From the NCBI RefSeq assembly GCF_022230955.1, contig NZ_JAKKFI010000065.1, positions 1 to 64,000 of the forward strand: a DNA stretch of 64,000 bases. Reading direction: 5' to 3'. The position numbers and the translations under genes were made by a program. This document shows, in pieces, positions 1-7,877 of this stretch (position 1 is the first letter of the stretch; every line of letters begins with the position of its first letter). The DNA is from Micromonospora cabrerizensis. Its GTDB lineage: Bacteria > Actinomycetota > Actinomycetes > Mycobacteriales > Micromonosporaceae. The notes below the pieces were generated by a model. The model was not told where the DNA came from, did no database searches, and was given only the letters and a program-made list of their open reading frames with translations.

Positions 1-128
1 GTCGGAGCGGCGACCGGCAACAGCAGATCGGTGCGGGACAGGAGCCGGAAGTAGAGCTCCTGGTCGTTGGCGCGCAGCGCGTCGCGCATCGCCACCTCGG
101 CCTCCGTGGCCGGCTCCCATGCGGTCAC
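1..128 (-). CDS. SseB-family protein, N-terminal part (cut by window edge)
   Basis: Only the first 42 or so codons are present. They start at a GTG at 128 with a strong ribosome site (GGGAGG) a few bases upstream. The reading continues open to base 1. It contains TEAEVAMRDALRANDQELYF, which resembles the start of the SseB N-terminal domain found in actinobacterial proteins near type VII secretion genes. The gene is divergent from the mycosin gene that follows. The role of SseB-like proteins in these loci is not established. The family call rests on this short stretch and is moderate; the start and frame are better supported. Confidence 0.6.
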   Translation of the reverse strand, partial: MTAWEPATEAEVAMRDALRANDQELYFRLLSRTDLLLPVAAP

Positions 129-280
129 GGCCACCTCCCCTTCCGAGAACAGGCCACAGGTATCGCGTACAACCTACAAGGTGGTATCAAGATCACAATG
201 GCTGGCCGTCGGCGGCCTGCCGGGGCGCGGGTGAGGCGATAACATCCCGTTCCGGAGCCGACACGATACGGAGGCTGTCG

Positions 281-1504
281 ATGTCCCGATCGCTCGCGCG
301 CCCGGTCCTCGCAGGTCTGGCCGCCGGCTTGTTGACCGTACCGGCCCTCCCCACCGTCGCCGCCACCGCCAGGCTCCGCGCGGCGCCGGCCTGTGCGACC
401 CCGCTCACCCCGGCCCGGCCGGTCACGGCCGCACCCTGGCCACAGCAACGGTACGACCCCGCCCGGCTCGCGCCCCTGGCAACCGGCGCCGGGGTGACCG
501 TCGCGGTGGTCGACTCCGGGGTCGACCGGGCACACCCCCAACTGGCCGGACGCGTGCTGGCCGGCACCGACCTGCTCGACGCCGGCGGGGACGGCAGCCG
601 GGACTGCGCCGGGCACGGCACCGGCGTGGCGAGCATCATCGCGGCGACACCGCGCGCAGGGGTCGCCTTCCACGGTCTCGCACCGGATGCCCGGATCCTG
701 CCGGTGCGGGTGAGTGAGCAGCAGGTGGTGCAGGGGCGTGAATCGGGGCGAACGGTCAGCGCCGACGAGTTCGCGCAGGCCATCCGCTGGGCCGTCGACC
801 ACGACGCCGACGTGGTCAACCTGTCGGTGGTGCTGTATGCCGACGACCCGGAGGTGCGCTCGGCCGTGCGGTATGCGGTCGACCGGGACGTGGTGCTGGT
901 GGCCGCAGCCGGCAACCTGCACGACAGCGGTAACCCCCAACCGTTCCCCGCCGGCTATGACGGAGTGCTCGGCGTGGGGGCGATCGGGGCGGACGGTGGG
1001 CGGGCGACCTTCTCGCAGACCGGGCCGTACGTCGACCTGGTCGCGCCGGGCAGTGAGGTGCTGACCGCCGCACCCGGCGCGGGCCACCAGCAGGTCGAGG
1101 GCACCAGCTACGCGGCACCCTTCGTGGCCGCCACCGCCGCGTTGCTGCGCCAGTATCGGCCGGAGCTGACCGCGGCCCAGGTGGCGGAGCGGATCATCGC
1201 CACCGCCGATCCCGCTCCCGGCGCGGGCCACGGCGGTGGGTACGGTGCCGGTGTGCTGAACCCGTACCGGGCGGTCACCGAGACCAGCGGCAGCCGTGCG
1301 GGCGACCCTCGACCGGTCACCGCGCTCGCCGACGACCGACCCGACCCGGCGGTGCTCGCCCACGAGGCGCGACGGGCGACGGCACGGGACCGGGCCCTGC
1401 TGGTCGGCGCGGTGGTCGGCACCACGGCGGCCACCGTGGTGCTGCTCGCGCTGGTGCTGCCCCGAGGTGCCCGCCGACGCTGGCGCCCGGCCGGCCAGGC
1501 CTGA
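281..1504 (+). CDS. mycP: Mycosin: type VII secretion-associated subtilisin-like serine protease
   Basis: This is a 407-residue S8 (subtilisin) protease. The catalytic triad is visible: Asp78 in VVDSGVD, His112 in GHGTGVAS and Ser276 in GTSYAAPF. An N-terminal signal peptide (about residues 1-30) and a C-terminal hydrophobic segment followed by RGARRR anchor it in the membrane with the protease domain outside. That layout, without a long propeptide, is typical of mycosins, which are needed for ESX secretion. I chose the ATG at 281 because GGAGG lies just upstream and the signal peptide begins there; an open frame exists further upstream but has no signal. WXG100 and EccE genes follow, which supports the assignment. 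Confidence 0.93.
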   Translation: MSRSLARPVLAGLAAGLLTVPALPTVAATARLRAAPACATPLTPARPVTAAPWPQQRYDPARLAPLATGAGVTVAVVDSGVDRAHPQLAGRVLAGTDLLDAGGDGSRDCAGHGTGVASIIAATPRAGVAFHGLAPDARILPVRVSEQQVVQGRESGRTVSADEFAQAIRWAVDHDADVVNLSVVLYADDPEVRSAVRYAVDRDVVLVAAAGNLHDSGNPQPFPAGYDGVLGVGAIGADGGRATFSQTGPYVDLVAPGSEVLTAAPGAGHQQVEGTSYAAPFVAATAALLRQYRPELTAAQVAERIIATADPAPGAGHGGGYGAGVLNPYRAVTETSGSRAGDPRPVTALADDRPDPAVLAHEARRATARDRALLVGAVVGTTAATVVLLALVLPRGARRRWRPAGQA

Positions 1505-1589
1505 CCCGGTCAGCCCACCGCCCTGGCCGCTGGGCCCCGGCGGCCGGGGCACCGACCTGGACACGGTCAGCGCTCCCGGCCCACCGCGC

Positions 1590-1883
1590 TCACTGGAACA
1601 GCCCGGTGTTCTTCTTCTCGGTGTCCAGATAGTCGTTGGCGGAGTCGCCCACCGCCAACTTGATGTCGCGCAGCATCGCCTGGAGGTCCTGCGAGGCGGA
1701 GCGCCACCGTGCCTGCCGCTGCTCATAGGCCTCGCGGGCCTCGCCCGTCCAGCTCGCGACCAGCGGGGCCGCATCCCGCTCAAGCTGACCGAGTTGCGAG
1801 TCGAGCCTGTTCAGGGCCTTGTGGATGTCAGCGCCGGCCTGCTGAAGCGCGGCGAAGTTGACGACCAGCACACCATGGTCCAT
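1590..1883 (-). CDS. WXG100-family ESX secreted protein
   Basis: This 97-residue, all-helical protein has the WXG motif as W45-T46-G47 (SWTGEAREAYEQ) between two predicted helices, the usual size and layout of EsxA/EsxB-type substrates. Such proteins form helical hairpin heterodimers and are exported by type VII secretion. It lies 22 bases downstream of a second WXG100 gene on the same strand, so the two are probably co-transcribed and their products pair. The C-terminus (DTEKKNTGLFQ) could hold the secretion signal, but no clear YxxxD/E is seen at the end apart from YLDTE, which fits loosely. Its convergence with mycP supports membership of the same locus. Confidence 0.9.
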   Translation of the reverse strand: MDHGVLVVNFAALQQAGADIHKALNRLDSQLGQLERDAAPLVASWTGEAREAYEQRQARWRSASQDLQAMLRDIKLAVGDSANDYLDTEKKNTGLFQ

Positions 1884-1905
1884 CGGATTTCCTTCCCGGG
1901 CGGGA

Positions 1906-2226
1906 TCAGAGCGGCAGCTGGATGCCGCCGCGGTTGGTGCCGGCTACCCGGCTGGCCACCTCGTCGTCGGAGACGTCGTACTGCCGGCCGGCGGTGCGGA
2001 TCGCGCCGGCGGTCTCGCGCAGCGCCCGGTGCAGCGCCGCCTGGTCCTGTGACCACTGCTGCTTGACCTGCTCGAACGATCGGCCGCCTGCGCCACGCCA
2101 GGCCTGCTGCAACACCTCCAGCTCGGCCAGCAGGCCGGTCAGCATGGACTGCAACGACTGGTCGACCTGCTCGAACTTCGCGGCGGTCTGCTGCATCACC
2201 GCGGCTTCTGCCTGCGTCTGGGACAC
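1906..2226 (-). CDS. WXG100-family ESX secreted protein, first gene of the pair
   Basis: This 106-residue helical protein has WXG at W43-R44-G45 (QAWRGAGGRSFEQ). The C-terminal part contains YDVSDDE, matching the YxxxD/E export motif of type VII substrates. I placed the start at a GTG (2226), preceded by GAGGTGA; the open frame reaches further upstream but the extra residues are arginine-rich and unlike the family. It is the probable partner of the WXG100 protein encoded just downstream. Together with mycP and eccE it forms a partial ESX locus; EccB, EccC and EccD are not in this window. Confidence 0.9.
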   Translation of the reverse strand: MSQTQAEAAVMQQTAAKFEQVDQSLQSMLTGLLAELEVLQQAWRGAGGRSFEQVKQQWSQDQAALHRALRETAGAIRTAGRQYDVSDDEVASRVAGTNRGGIQLPL

Positions 2227-2516
2227 CCCGATGTCACCTCGTCTCTCTGCTCGCACCTGGCCCTCGAACGCGCCCACCCTGGGGGCGCGTCGTTCGCTTG
2301 GCCCGGTCGTCGAACACTGAGACACGGGTCAGCGACGAACTTCGTGGCTGACGGTAGCGATCCCGTAGCAGTTCTGCTACCCCCCGCGTCTCCCCTGTGG
2401 ACAACCACGGCAGCCATCGGTCGCTTACGATGTGCTGCAGCCACGTCGCGGCGCGTGACGGGCCGCCGAGGGCGGCCGACCGCCCGACCCGATCCCCCAC
2501 TGGTCGAGGAGGCGCG
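2227..2516. other. Divergent intergenic region between WXG100 pair and eccE
   Basis: About 290 bases without a supported gene. It must hold promoters for the two divergent transcripts. A small perfect hairpin, GTAGCAG-TT-CTGCTAC, lies near 2368-2383, and a TACGAT that could be a plus-strand -10 box lies near 2427. Neither is strong enough to call a regulator. Confidence 0.5.
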
Positions 2517-4424
2517 GTGCCGGCGATCACCACCGGAGGGCCGCAATCGGCGACACCGGTCGGGTCCGGGCCAGGTGCCGCCCCCGGGGCGAGCGGGCCG
2601 GGCGCGTCGGGCCAACCCGCCGACCGCCCCGGCGACCAACGCGCACGGCGTCGCCGGTCGCCGCTCGGCCGCCGGGCGTCCCCCGCGCCGCGCACGGGAG
2701 CAGGGGTGCGGGCCGGTCAACTGGTCGCCGCGCAGGTCGCGGCGGCGCTCGTCCTCACCGCCCTGGGCCGGCCCGCGCCGATCACCGCGGCCGCCGCACT
2801 GGTCGCCGTGCTGCTGGTGGCGGTCGCCGTGCTCCGGGTCCGGGGCCGGTGGCTCTTCGAGTGGCTGGGCACTGCCGCCGGGCATCTGACCCGTCGTCGG
2901 GAGCTGACCGGGCCGGCCGGAGCGGCCGACCTGCTCGACCTCGTCGCTCCGGGCACCGTCGTCCACTCGACGGAGCTGACCGGTGGGCCGGCGGCGGTAC
3001 TGGAGGACACCGAGGGCATGGTGGTGCTCCTGGAACTCGGGGACCCCGGCGATCTGCTCGGCGACGCGTCCCGGACGATCCCGGCGCCGTCCGCGTTGCT
3101 GCCCCAGACCGGGCCGGACGTGCCCCCACTGCGGGTCCAACTGCTGCTCAGCGGAGCACCCGCACCGGTGCCGGCGGCCGGCGGCACCGTCGGCACGTCA
3201 TACCGCCAGCTCACCGACGGGCGGCTCGCCGGGCGGGAGCGGGCGGTGCTGGCGGTCCGGGTGCTGCGCGTCGACGGTTGGTCCGAGGAGGACCTGCGCC
3301 GGGTGCTCGCCGGCACCGTACGCCGGATCGTCCGTCGGCTCGGGTCGCTGACCGCGCGGCCACTCGGCGTGCCGGCGGCGCTGCGCGTCCTGGGCGAGCT
3401 GGCCCATCACGACGGCGACCCGGTCCGGGAGTCCTGGCCGACGCTCCGGTCCGGCACCCTGGTCCAGGCCACCTTCCGGCTGATCCGCTGGCCGGACGGC
3501 ACCGGAGCACGACGGCTGGTGCCCCGGCTGCTCGCGCTGCCGGTAACCGCGACGACGGTGTCGATCTCCGCCGGGCCGACGCCGACAACCTCCGCCGTCG
3601 GGGCGCCGACCGAGCTGACCGTACGCCTGGCGGCTCAGACGGCGACCGAGCTGACCGTGGCCGCCGAAGCGCTGGAGCGCCTGGTGACCGACCTGGGCGG
3701 TGAGCTGCGGCGGCTCGACGGCGCACACCTGGGCGGGCTTGCCGCCACACTGCCGTTGGCGCTGAGCACCCGCGAGGCGCAGCCCCGCCCCGCCCTGGAC
3801 GACTGGGACCTCACCCTGGGCGATGCCGGGATGATGGTCGGCACGAACCGGCACGGCGGGGCGGTCACCGTGCGACTGTTCCGGCCGGAGAGCACCCGGG
3901 TGCTGCTGGTCGGTGGGGTACGCGCCGCACAGCTGGTTGCCCTGCGCGCCCTGGCGCTCGGCGCCCTGGTGGTGGTGCAGACCTCCCGACCGCGCGCCTG
4001 GGAGCCGTTCGTCCGGGGGGTGGGCGCACCGGGTGGGACGATCCCGCTGATCCCACCCGGTCGACCGGTGGCCGACGGGGTGGGCAGCGCGCTGCGCCCG
4101 TTGCTGCTGGTCGTCGACGCCGGGCCGGTGCCGGCCGACGCCGAGCCGGGCCCGCCGTGGCGCGCCACCCTGGTGGTACGCGACGAGCTGACCCCGGCGG
4201 ACGTGGACGTGTTGAGCCGGGTCGACCTGGCGCTGCTGCAACCGCTGAGCGTCGCCGAGGCCGCGCTGGCCGGGACCGCGCTGGGGCTGGGCGGGTCGGC
4301 GGAGTGGTTGACCCGGATCCGGGACGACATGGTGGCCGTGGTCAACCGGCGGGCGCTGCGCTGGGCACTGCTCTCCCCCACGCCGATCGAGTCGCAACTG
4401 ATCGGGCGGCCGGCGCGCGGCTGA
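2517..4424 (+). CDS. eccE: Type VII secretion protein EccE-like
   Basis: This 635-residue protein has a disordered Pro/Gly/Arg-rich N-terminus (about 1-65), then two adjacent hydrophobic segments (about 68-110), then a long soluble domain with no enzyme motif. This is the EccE architecture: two membrane helices and a cytosolic domain at the edge of the ESX core complex. The start is taken at the GTG at 2517, right after GGAGGCGCG; an open frame continues upstream but has no ribosome site. The presence of mycP and WXG100 genes next door supports the call. Sequence conservation in EccE is low, so the assignment depends partly on context. Confidence 0.85.
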   Translation: MPAITTGGPQSATPVGSGPGAAPGASGPGASGQPADRPGDQRARRRRSPLGRRASPAPRTGAGVRAGQLVAAQVAAALVLTALGRPAPITAAAALVAVLLVAVAVLRVRGRWLFEWLGTAAGHLTRRRELTGPAGAADLLDLVAPGTVVHSTELTGGPAAVLEDTEGMVVLLELGDPGDLLGDASRTIPAPSALLPQTGPDVPPLRVQLLLSGAPAPVPAAGGTVGTSYRQLTDGRLAGRERAVLAVRVLRVDGWSEEDLRRVLAGTVRRIVRRLGSLTARPLGVPAALRVLGELAHHDGDPVRESWPTLRSGTLVQATFRLIRWPDGTGARRLVPRLLALPVTATTVSISAGPTPTTSAVGAPTELTVRLAAQTATELTVAAEALERLVTDLGGELRRLDGAHLGGLAATLPLALSTREAQPRPALDDWDLTLGDAGMMVGTNRHGGAVTVRLFRPESTRVLLVGGVRAAQLVALRALALGALVVVQTSRPRAWEPFVRGVGAPGGTIPLIPPGRPVADGVGSALRPLLLVVDAGPVPADAEPGPPWRATLVVRDELTPADVDVLSRVDLALLQPLSVAEAALAGTALGLGGSAEWLTRIRDDMVAVVNRRALRWALLSPTPIESQLIGRPARG

Positions 4425-4485
4425 TCCGGCGCGGCGGTCACCTGGCGGGTTACGTGGGTGCATGGTCCGTGGCACGATCCCCGCC

Positions 4486-4872
4486 ATGGGTTTTCTGAAA
4501 GGTCTGCTGATTCGGCTGGCCAGCACAGCGCTGGCTTTCTGGCTGGCCACACTCCTCATTCCGGGCATCTCTCTGGAGTCGAACTCCGCTGGCGAGACGG
4601 TGACCACGCTGCTCCTGGTGGCGGTGATCTTCGGCGTGGTCAACGCTGTTCTCCAGCCGCTCATCAAGACGGTCGGCTGCGGCTTCTACCTGTTGACGCT
4701 CGGTCTCATCGCGCTGGTGGTGAACGGGCTGCTGTTCCTGCTCACCAGCTGGATCGCCGACCAGGCCGGGCTGCCGTTCACCGTGGACGGTTTCTGGCCC
4801 GCCGCTGTGCTCGGTGCTCTCTTCGTGAGCATCGTGACCTGGATCCTGGGCGCCGTCCTCGACCGGGACTGA
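4486..4872 (+). CDS. Small four-helix membrane protein, phage holin family (PF04020-type)
   Basis: This 128-residue protein consists almost entirely of four hydrophobic helices with short loops, the pattern of the PF04020 'phage holin 4' family, which is common on bacterial chromosomes without any phage. Function is unknown; there is no lysis gene or phage gene nearby. I prefer the ATG at 4486 over one at 4462. The sequence has no ribosome site, but CACGAT ends 7 bases before 4486 and could be the -10 box of a leaderless transcript. Confidence 0.8.
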   Translation: MGFLKGLLIRLASTALAFWLATLLIPGISLESNSAGETVTTLLLVAVIFGVVNAVLQPLIKTVGCGFYLLTLGLIALVVNGLLFLLTSWIADQAGLPFTVDGFWPAAVLGALFVSIVTWILGAVLDRD

Positions 4873-4984
4873 CCGCCGACCGCACCGGCCCGCCCCGGGC
4901 TCCGGCCGGGGCCCGGGCAGGCCGGTGACCAGAGTTCGGGAATTGGCCGGCACGGGCGCCCATCTGGGCGGTTAGCGTCGCGTC

Positions 4985-5482
4985 GTGTTCACGCTGACCC
5001 GCACCGACGGTTACCTGCTCAGCACCGACCCGGCCCTGCTCGACCTGGGTCTGGTGCACCACTGGTTGTCCACCGACGCGTACTGGGCACTCGGACGCGA
5101 CCGGGACACGGTCGACCGGGCGTTCGCCGGCTCCCTGCCGTTCGGCGTCTACCGGCCCGAGGACGGCCGCCAGGTCGCGGTGGCCAGGGTGGTCACCGAC
5201 CGGGCCACCTTCGCCTGGCTCTGCGACGTGTACGTCGACCGCGCCGCCCGTGGTCGCGGGTTGGGCGGGTGGCTGGCCCGCGCGGCCCGCGACCACCTGG
5301 ACGAGCTGGGCGTACGCCGGATCCTGCTGGCCACGAACGACGCACACCAGGTGTACGCGCGGGTGGGCTTCACGCCGCTGGACGGACCCGAGCGGTGGAT
5401 GAACCTCGACCGGCGAACTCCGGTGACCCCGGTCACCGGAAAGGAACAAAGCGACGGTACGCCCCTTACGGTGGAGGCGTGA
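4985..5482 (+). CDS. GNAT-family N-acetyltransferase
   Basis: This 165-residue protein has the GNAT fold signature. The acetyl-CoA loop RGRGLGGWL lies at about residues 89-97, following a beta strand (WLCDVYVDRAA), and a C-terminal VYARVGF element matches the usual YxxxGF motif. The acceptor substrate cannot be told from sequence. The GTG at 4985 has no ribosome site, but TAGCGT ends 6 bases upstream, so the mRNA is probably leaderless. The stop overlaps the GTG of the next gene (GTGA), so this gene and the RarD-like permease are translationally coupled. The relation between the two is not known. Confidence 0.88.
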   Translation: MFTLTRTDGYLLSTDPALLDLGLVHHWLSTDAYWALGRDRDTVDRAFAGSLPFGVYRPEDGRQVAVARVVTDRATFAWLCDVYVDRAARGRGLGGWLARAARDHLDELGVRRILLATNDAHQVYARVGFTPLDGPERWMNLDRRTPVTPVTGKEQSDGTPLTVEA

Positions 5483-6396
5483 CGCCTCTCCGCCTGGGAT
5501 ACCTCTACGGCCTCGGCGCGTACCTGCTCTGGGGTTTCTTCCCGCTCTACCTCAAGCTGTTGCGGCCCGCCGGCCCGCTGGAGATCCTGGCCCACCGGAT
5601 CGTCTGGTCGGTGGTGTTCGTGGCCCTGCTGCTGGCCGCGCTGCGCAACGTCGGCTTCCTGCGGGCGCTGCTGCGTCGCCCCTGGGCGATGGCCGGGATG
5701 GTCGCCGCCGCCGCGCTGATCGCGGTCAACTGGGGCACCTACATCTACGGGGTCAACTCCGACCGGGTGGTGGAGACCGCGCTTGGCTACTTCATCAACC
5801 CGCTGGTCGTGGTGCTGCTCGGGGTGACGGTGCTGCGGGAGCGGCTACGCCCGGCGCAGTGGGCGGCGCTGGGGATCGGCGCGTCGGCGGTCGCGGTGCT
5901 CACTGTGGACTATGGCCGGCTGCCCTGGCTGGCGTTGACCCTGGCGTTCAGCTTCGCCGGCTACGGCCTGGTCAAGAAGCGGCTGGGGCTGCCGCCGGCG
6001 GAGGGGCTCTTCGTCGAGTCGGCGGTGCTGGCGCTGCCGGCGCTGGGTTACCTCGCCTGGCTGATGGCGAGGGGCGACTCGACGTTCGGGCACGTCTCGG
6101 CCGGGCACACCGCGCTGCTGGTGCTCGCCGGTGCGGCCACGGCGATCCCGCTGCTGATGTTCGCCGGTGCGGCCAACCGCCTGCCGCTGAGCAGCCTCGG
6201 CATGGTCCAGTACCTGGCACCGATCCTCCAGCTCGGCTGCGGCGTGCTGATCTTCCACGAGCCGATGCCGCCGGCCCGCCTCGCCGGCTTCGCGCTGGTC
6301 TGGCTCGCCCTGATCGTCTTCACCGCCGACGCGGTCCGCAACTCCCGCCGCACGCGAGCCCAGACCCGGATCCTGGAACCCGTCCCCACCCCCTGA
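5479..6396 (+). CDS. rarD: RarD-like EamA-family permease
   Basis: This 305-residue protein has about ten hydrophobic helices arranged as two EamA repeats, and characteristic stretches such as LLWGFFPLYLKLL near the start, NWGTYIYGVN near residue 90 and PLSSLGMVQYLAPILQ in the second half. These are typical of RarD, an inner-membrane drug/metabolite transporter whose natural substrate is unsettled (chloramphenicol sensitivity has been reported). The GTG start at 5479 sits behind GGTGGAGG and overlaps the preceding stop by four bases. Confidence 0.9.
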   Translation: MTPLRLGYLYGLGAYLLWGFFPLYLKLLRPAGPLEILAHRIVWSVVFVALLLAALRNVGFLRALLRRPWAMAGMVAAAALIAVNWGTYIYGVNSDRVVETALGYFINPLVVVLLGVTVLRERLRPAQWAALGIGASAVAVLTVDYGRLPWLALTLAFSFAGYGLVKKRLGLPPAEGLFVESAVLALPALGYLAWLMARGDSTFGHVSAGHTALLVLAGAATAIPLLMFAGAANRLPLSSLGMVQYLAPILQLGCGVLIFHEPMPPARLAGFALVWLALIVFTADAVRNSRRTRAQTRILEPVPTP

Positions 6397-6419
6397 CCCG
6401 TCGGAGTGGAGACGGGTGG

Positions 6420-7139
6420 TCAGGGGACCGCGTAGGTGAGCAGCGGTGTGCCATCGGCCCGTTGCAGCTCCACGCTGACCAGCTCGGCGTCGGTGAACCT
6501 GGTGGCGCCGGTGAACTGGAGGGCGTCGCCGGGGGCCGCCAGCCAGGAGCCGATCTGCTCACTGGCGCCGTTCGGGCCGTGCGCCACCAGCCGGAACGGG
6601 TACGCCTTGCCGTAGCTCGTCCGCGCGTCGTACCCGCACCGCATGGTCACCGCCGTGCCCCACTTGGTGCCGGACAGCCCGATGTCGGCGTGCACCGGCC
6701 CGGCGGCGGCCACCGGTCGCATGGCGACCATCGAGACCTGCGTGGCCGGGGCGCTGGTCTGCGCGACCGGCGGGCCGGACGGGCCGGTGGGCCGGGGCAG
6801 CACCACGGCCGTGCCCACACCGACCATCAGGGCCAGCCCGGCGGCGGCCAGCGCGGTCAGCGCGTACCGTCGGCGGTCCGCGGAGCGTTCCCCCCTGCGG
6901 CGACGCCGGGCCTCCTCGATCAGCGCGGGCACCCGGGGCGGGGCCGGCGGCGGCAGGATCTGCTCCAACCCCGCCGGGTCCAGACGCCCCAGCAACCCGG
7001 GCAGGACGGCGATCTCGGCGACCGCCTCCCGGCAGGAGGCGCAGCCGGAGAGGTGCCGCTCGTAGGCCGCCCGCTCGGCGGGGGCCAGGGCGCCCAGCAC
7101 GTACGCGCCATCGTCGTACGCGAACTCGCACTGCGTCAT
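6420..7139 (-). CDS. Zinc-binding anti-sigma factor, membrane-anchored
   Basis: This 239-residue protein begins with a ZAS (zf-HC2) domain: His29, Cys33 and Cys36 in RHLSGCASC bind zinc. One hydrophobic helix (about residues 92-113) crosses the membrane, followed by an extracytoplasmic domain of about 125 residues with no enzyme motif. The ATG overlaps the stop of the sigma gene by four bases (ATGA), the standard sigma/anti-sigma pair layout. It should hold the ECF sigma factor inactive until a signal at the cell surface or a redox change releases it. Its regulon is not visible here. Confidence 0.92.
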   Translation of the reverse strand: MTQCEFAYDDGAYVLGALAPAERAAYERHLSGCASCREAVAEIAVLPGLLGRLDPAGLEQILPPPAPPRVPALIEEARRRRRGERSADRRRYALTALAAAGLALMVGVGTAVVLPRPTGPSGPPVAQTSAPATQVSMVAMRPVAAAGPVHADIGLSGTKWGTAVTMRCGYDARTSYGKAYPFRLVAHGPNGASEQIGSWLAAPGDALQFTGATRFTDAELVSVELQRADGTPLLTYAVP

Positions 7140-7714
7140 CCCGTCACCCCCATCTCGGCCAGCACCAACCTAAGAGACCGCAGCGCGTAGTGGGTGCGGG
7201 ACTTCACGGTCCCCGGCGGTACGCCCAGCCGAGAGGCCGCCTCGGCCACCGACCGCCCCTGGTAGAAGCACTCGACCAGCACCTCGCGGTGGGTCGGGCT
7301 GAGTCGGTTGAGCGCCTCGGCGACGGTCCACGCCTCCACCGCCCGCTCGGCCTCGTCGATCACGTCCGGCGGTTCGGGCAGATCGTCGGTGAACACCTCG
7401 CCGACCCGGGTGGACCGCCGCCGCCAGGCGTCGATGGCCAGGTTGCGGGCGGTGGTGAACAGCCAGGACCGCACCGAACCGCGCCGCGGGTCGAGGGATT
7501 CCGGGTGTCGCCAGGCCCGCAGCAGCGTCTCCTGCACCAGGTCCTCGGCGCGCTGCCGGTCCCCGTTGACCAGCCGCAGGGCATGGGCGTACAGCGCCTC
7601 CGCGTGCTCGTCGTGCAGCGCGCGCAGCAGTTGGGCGTCGTGGTCGCTGATGGCGGTCTCCTCGCTTCCGGCGCGCGTCCGGCGGTGCGTTCGCTCGGGA
7701 ATACGTGCCGTCAC
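7136..7714 (-). CDS. ECF-type RNA polymerase sigma factor
   Basis: This 192-residue protein contains sigma region 2 (DLVQETLLRAWRHPESLDP, then RSWLFTTARNLAIDAWRRR) and region 4 (RLSPTHREVLVECFYQGRSV followed by the helix-turn-helix AEAASRLGVPPGTVKSR). No region 3 or C-terminal extension is present, so it is a minimal ECF sigma. It is the first gene of a two-gene operon with its anti-sigma factor. It is divergent from phoX, but there is no evidence that it controls phoX, whose promoter carries a PHO box instead. The start is the first ATG; a start 20 residues further in is possible. Confidence 0.92.
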   Translation of the reverse strand: MTARIPERTHRRTRAGSEETAISDHDAQLLRALHDEHAEALYAHALRLVNGDRQRAEDLVQETLLRAWRHPESLDPRRGSVRSWLFTTARNLAIDAWRRRSTRVGEVFTDDLPEPPDVIDEAERAVEAWTVAEALNRLSPTHREVLVECFYQGRSVAEAASRLGVPPGTVKSRTHYALRSLRLVLAEMGVTG

Positions 7715-7772
7715 GCCGATCGGTTCAGCCCGAGGTCAGACCGGTTGCGTGCCGGTTGCCGCCCGCGAAGGT

Positions 7773-7827
7773 GTTCATGCCCGGTTCACGCCGTGGCCGA
7801 CGGGCGCTCACCACGTGCTCCTAGCGT
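7773..7827 (+). promoter_or_regulatory. PHO box and promoter of phoX
   Basis: Two contiguous 11-base direct repeats, GTTCATGCCCG (7773-7783) and GTTCACGCCGT (7784-7794), match the actinobacterial PhoP box (GTTCACC-like units every 11 bases). A TAGCGT at 7822-7827 is a plausible -10 box, which puts the PHO box just upstream of the -35 position, where PhoP activates. The downstream gene is a phosphatase, so phosphate starvation control is likely. Confidence 0.75.
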
Positions 7828-7877
7828 CCGGCGGGTACGCCGCCTGTCGTGCCACCGACTCCCTGGAGGCTTCTCCC

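Noticed and set aside
125..1783. Long minus-strand open frame across the mycosin gene
   Set aside because: It is a GC-rich shadow of mycP: Arg/Gly/His-rich, no motif, and it would destroy the well-supported mycosin reading.
4462..4485. Earlier ATG for the holin-family protein
   Set aside because: The added eight residues are not family-like and the -10-like CACGAT would then lie inside the gene.
7715..7877. ECF sigma-dependent promoter for phoX
   Set aside because: No ECF-type -35 AAC motif at the right distance; the PHO box gives a better explanation.
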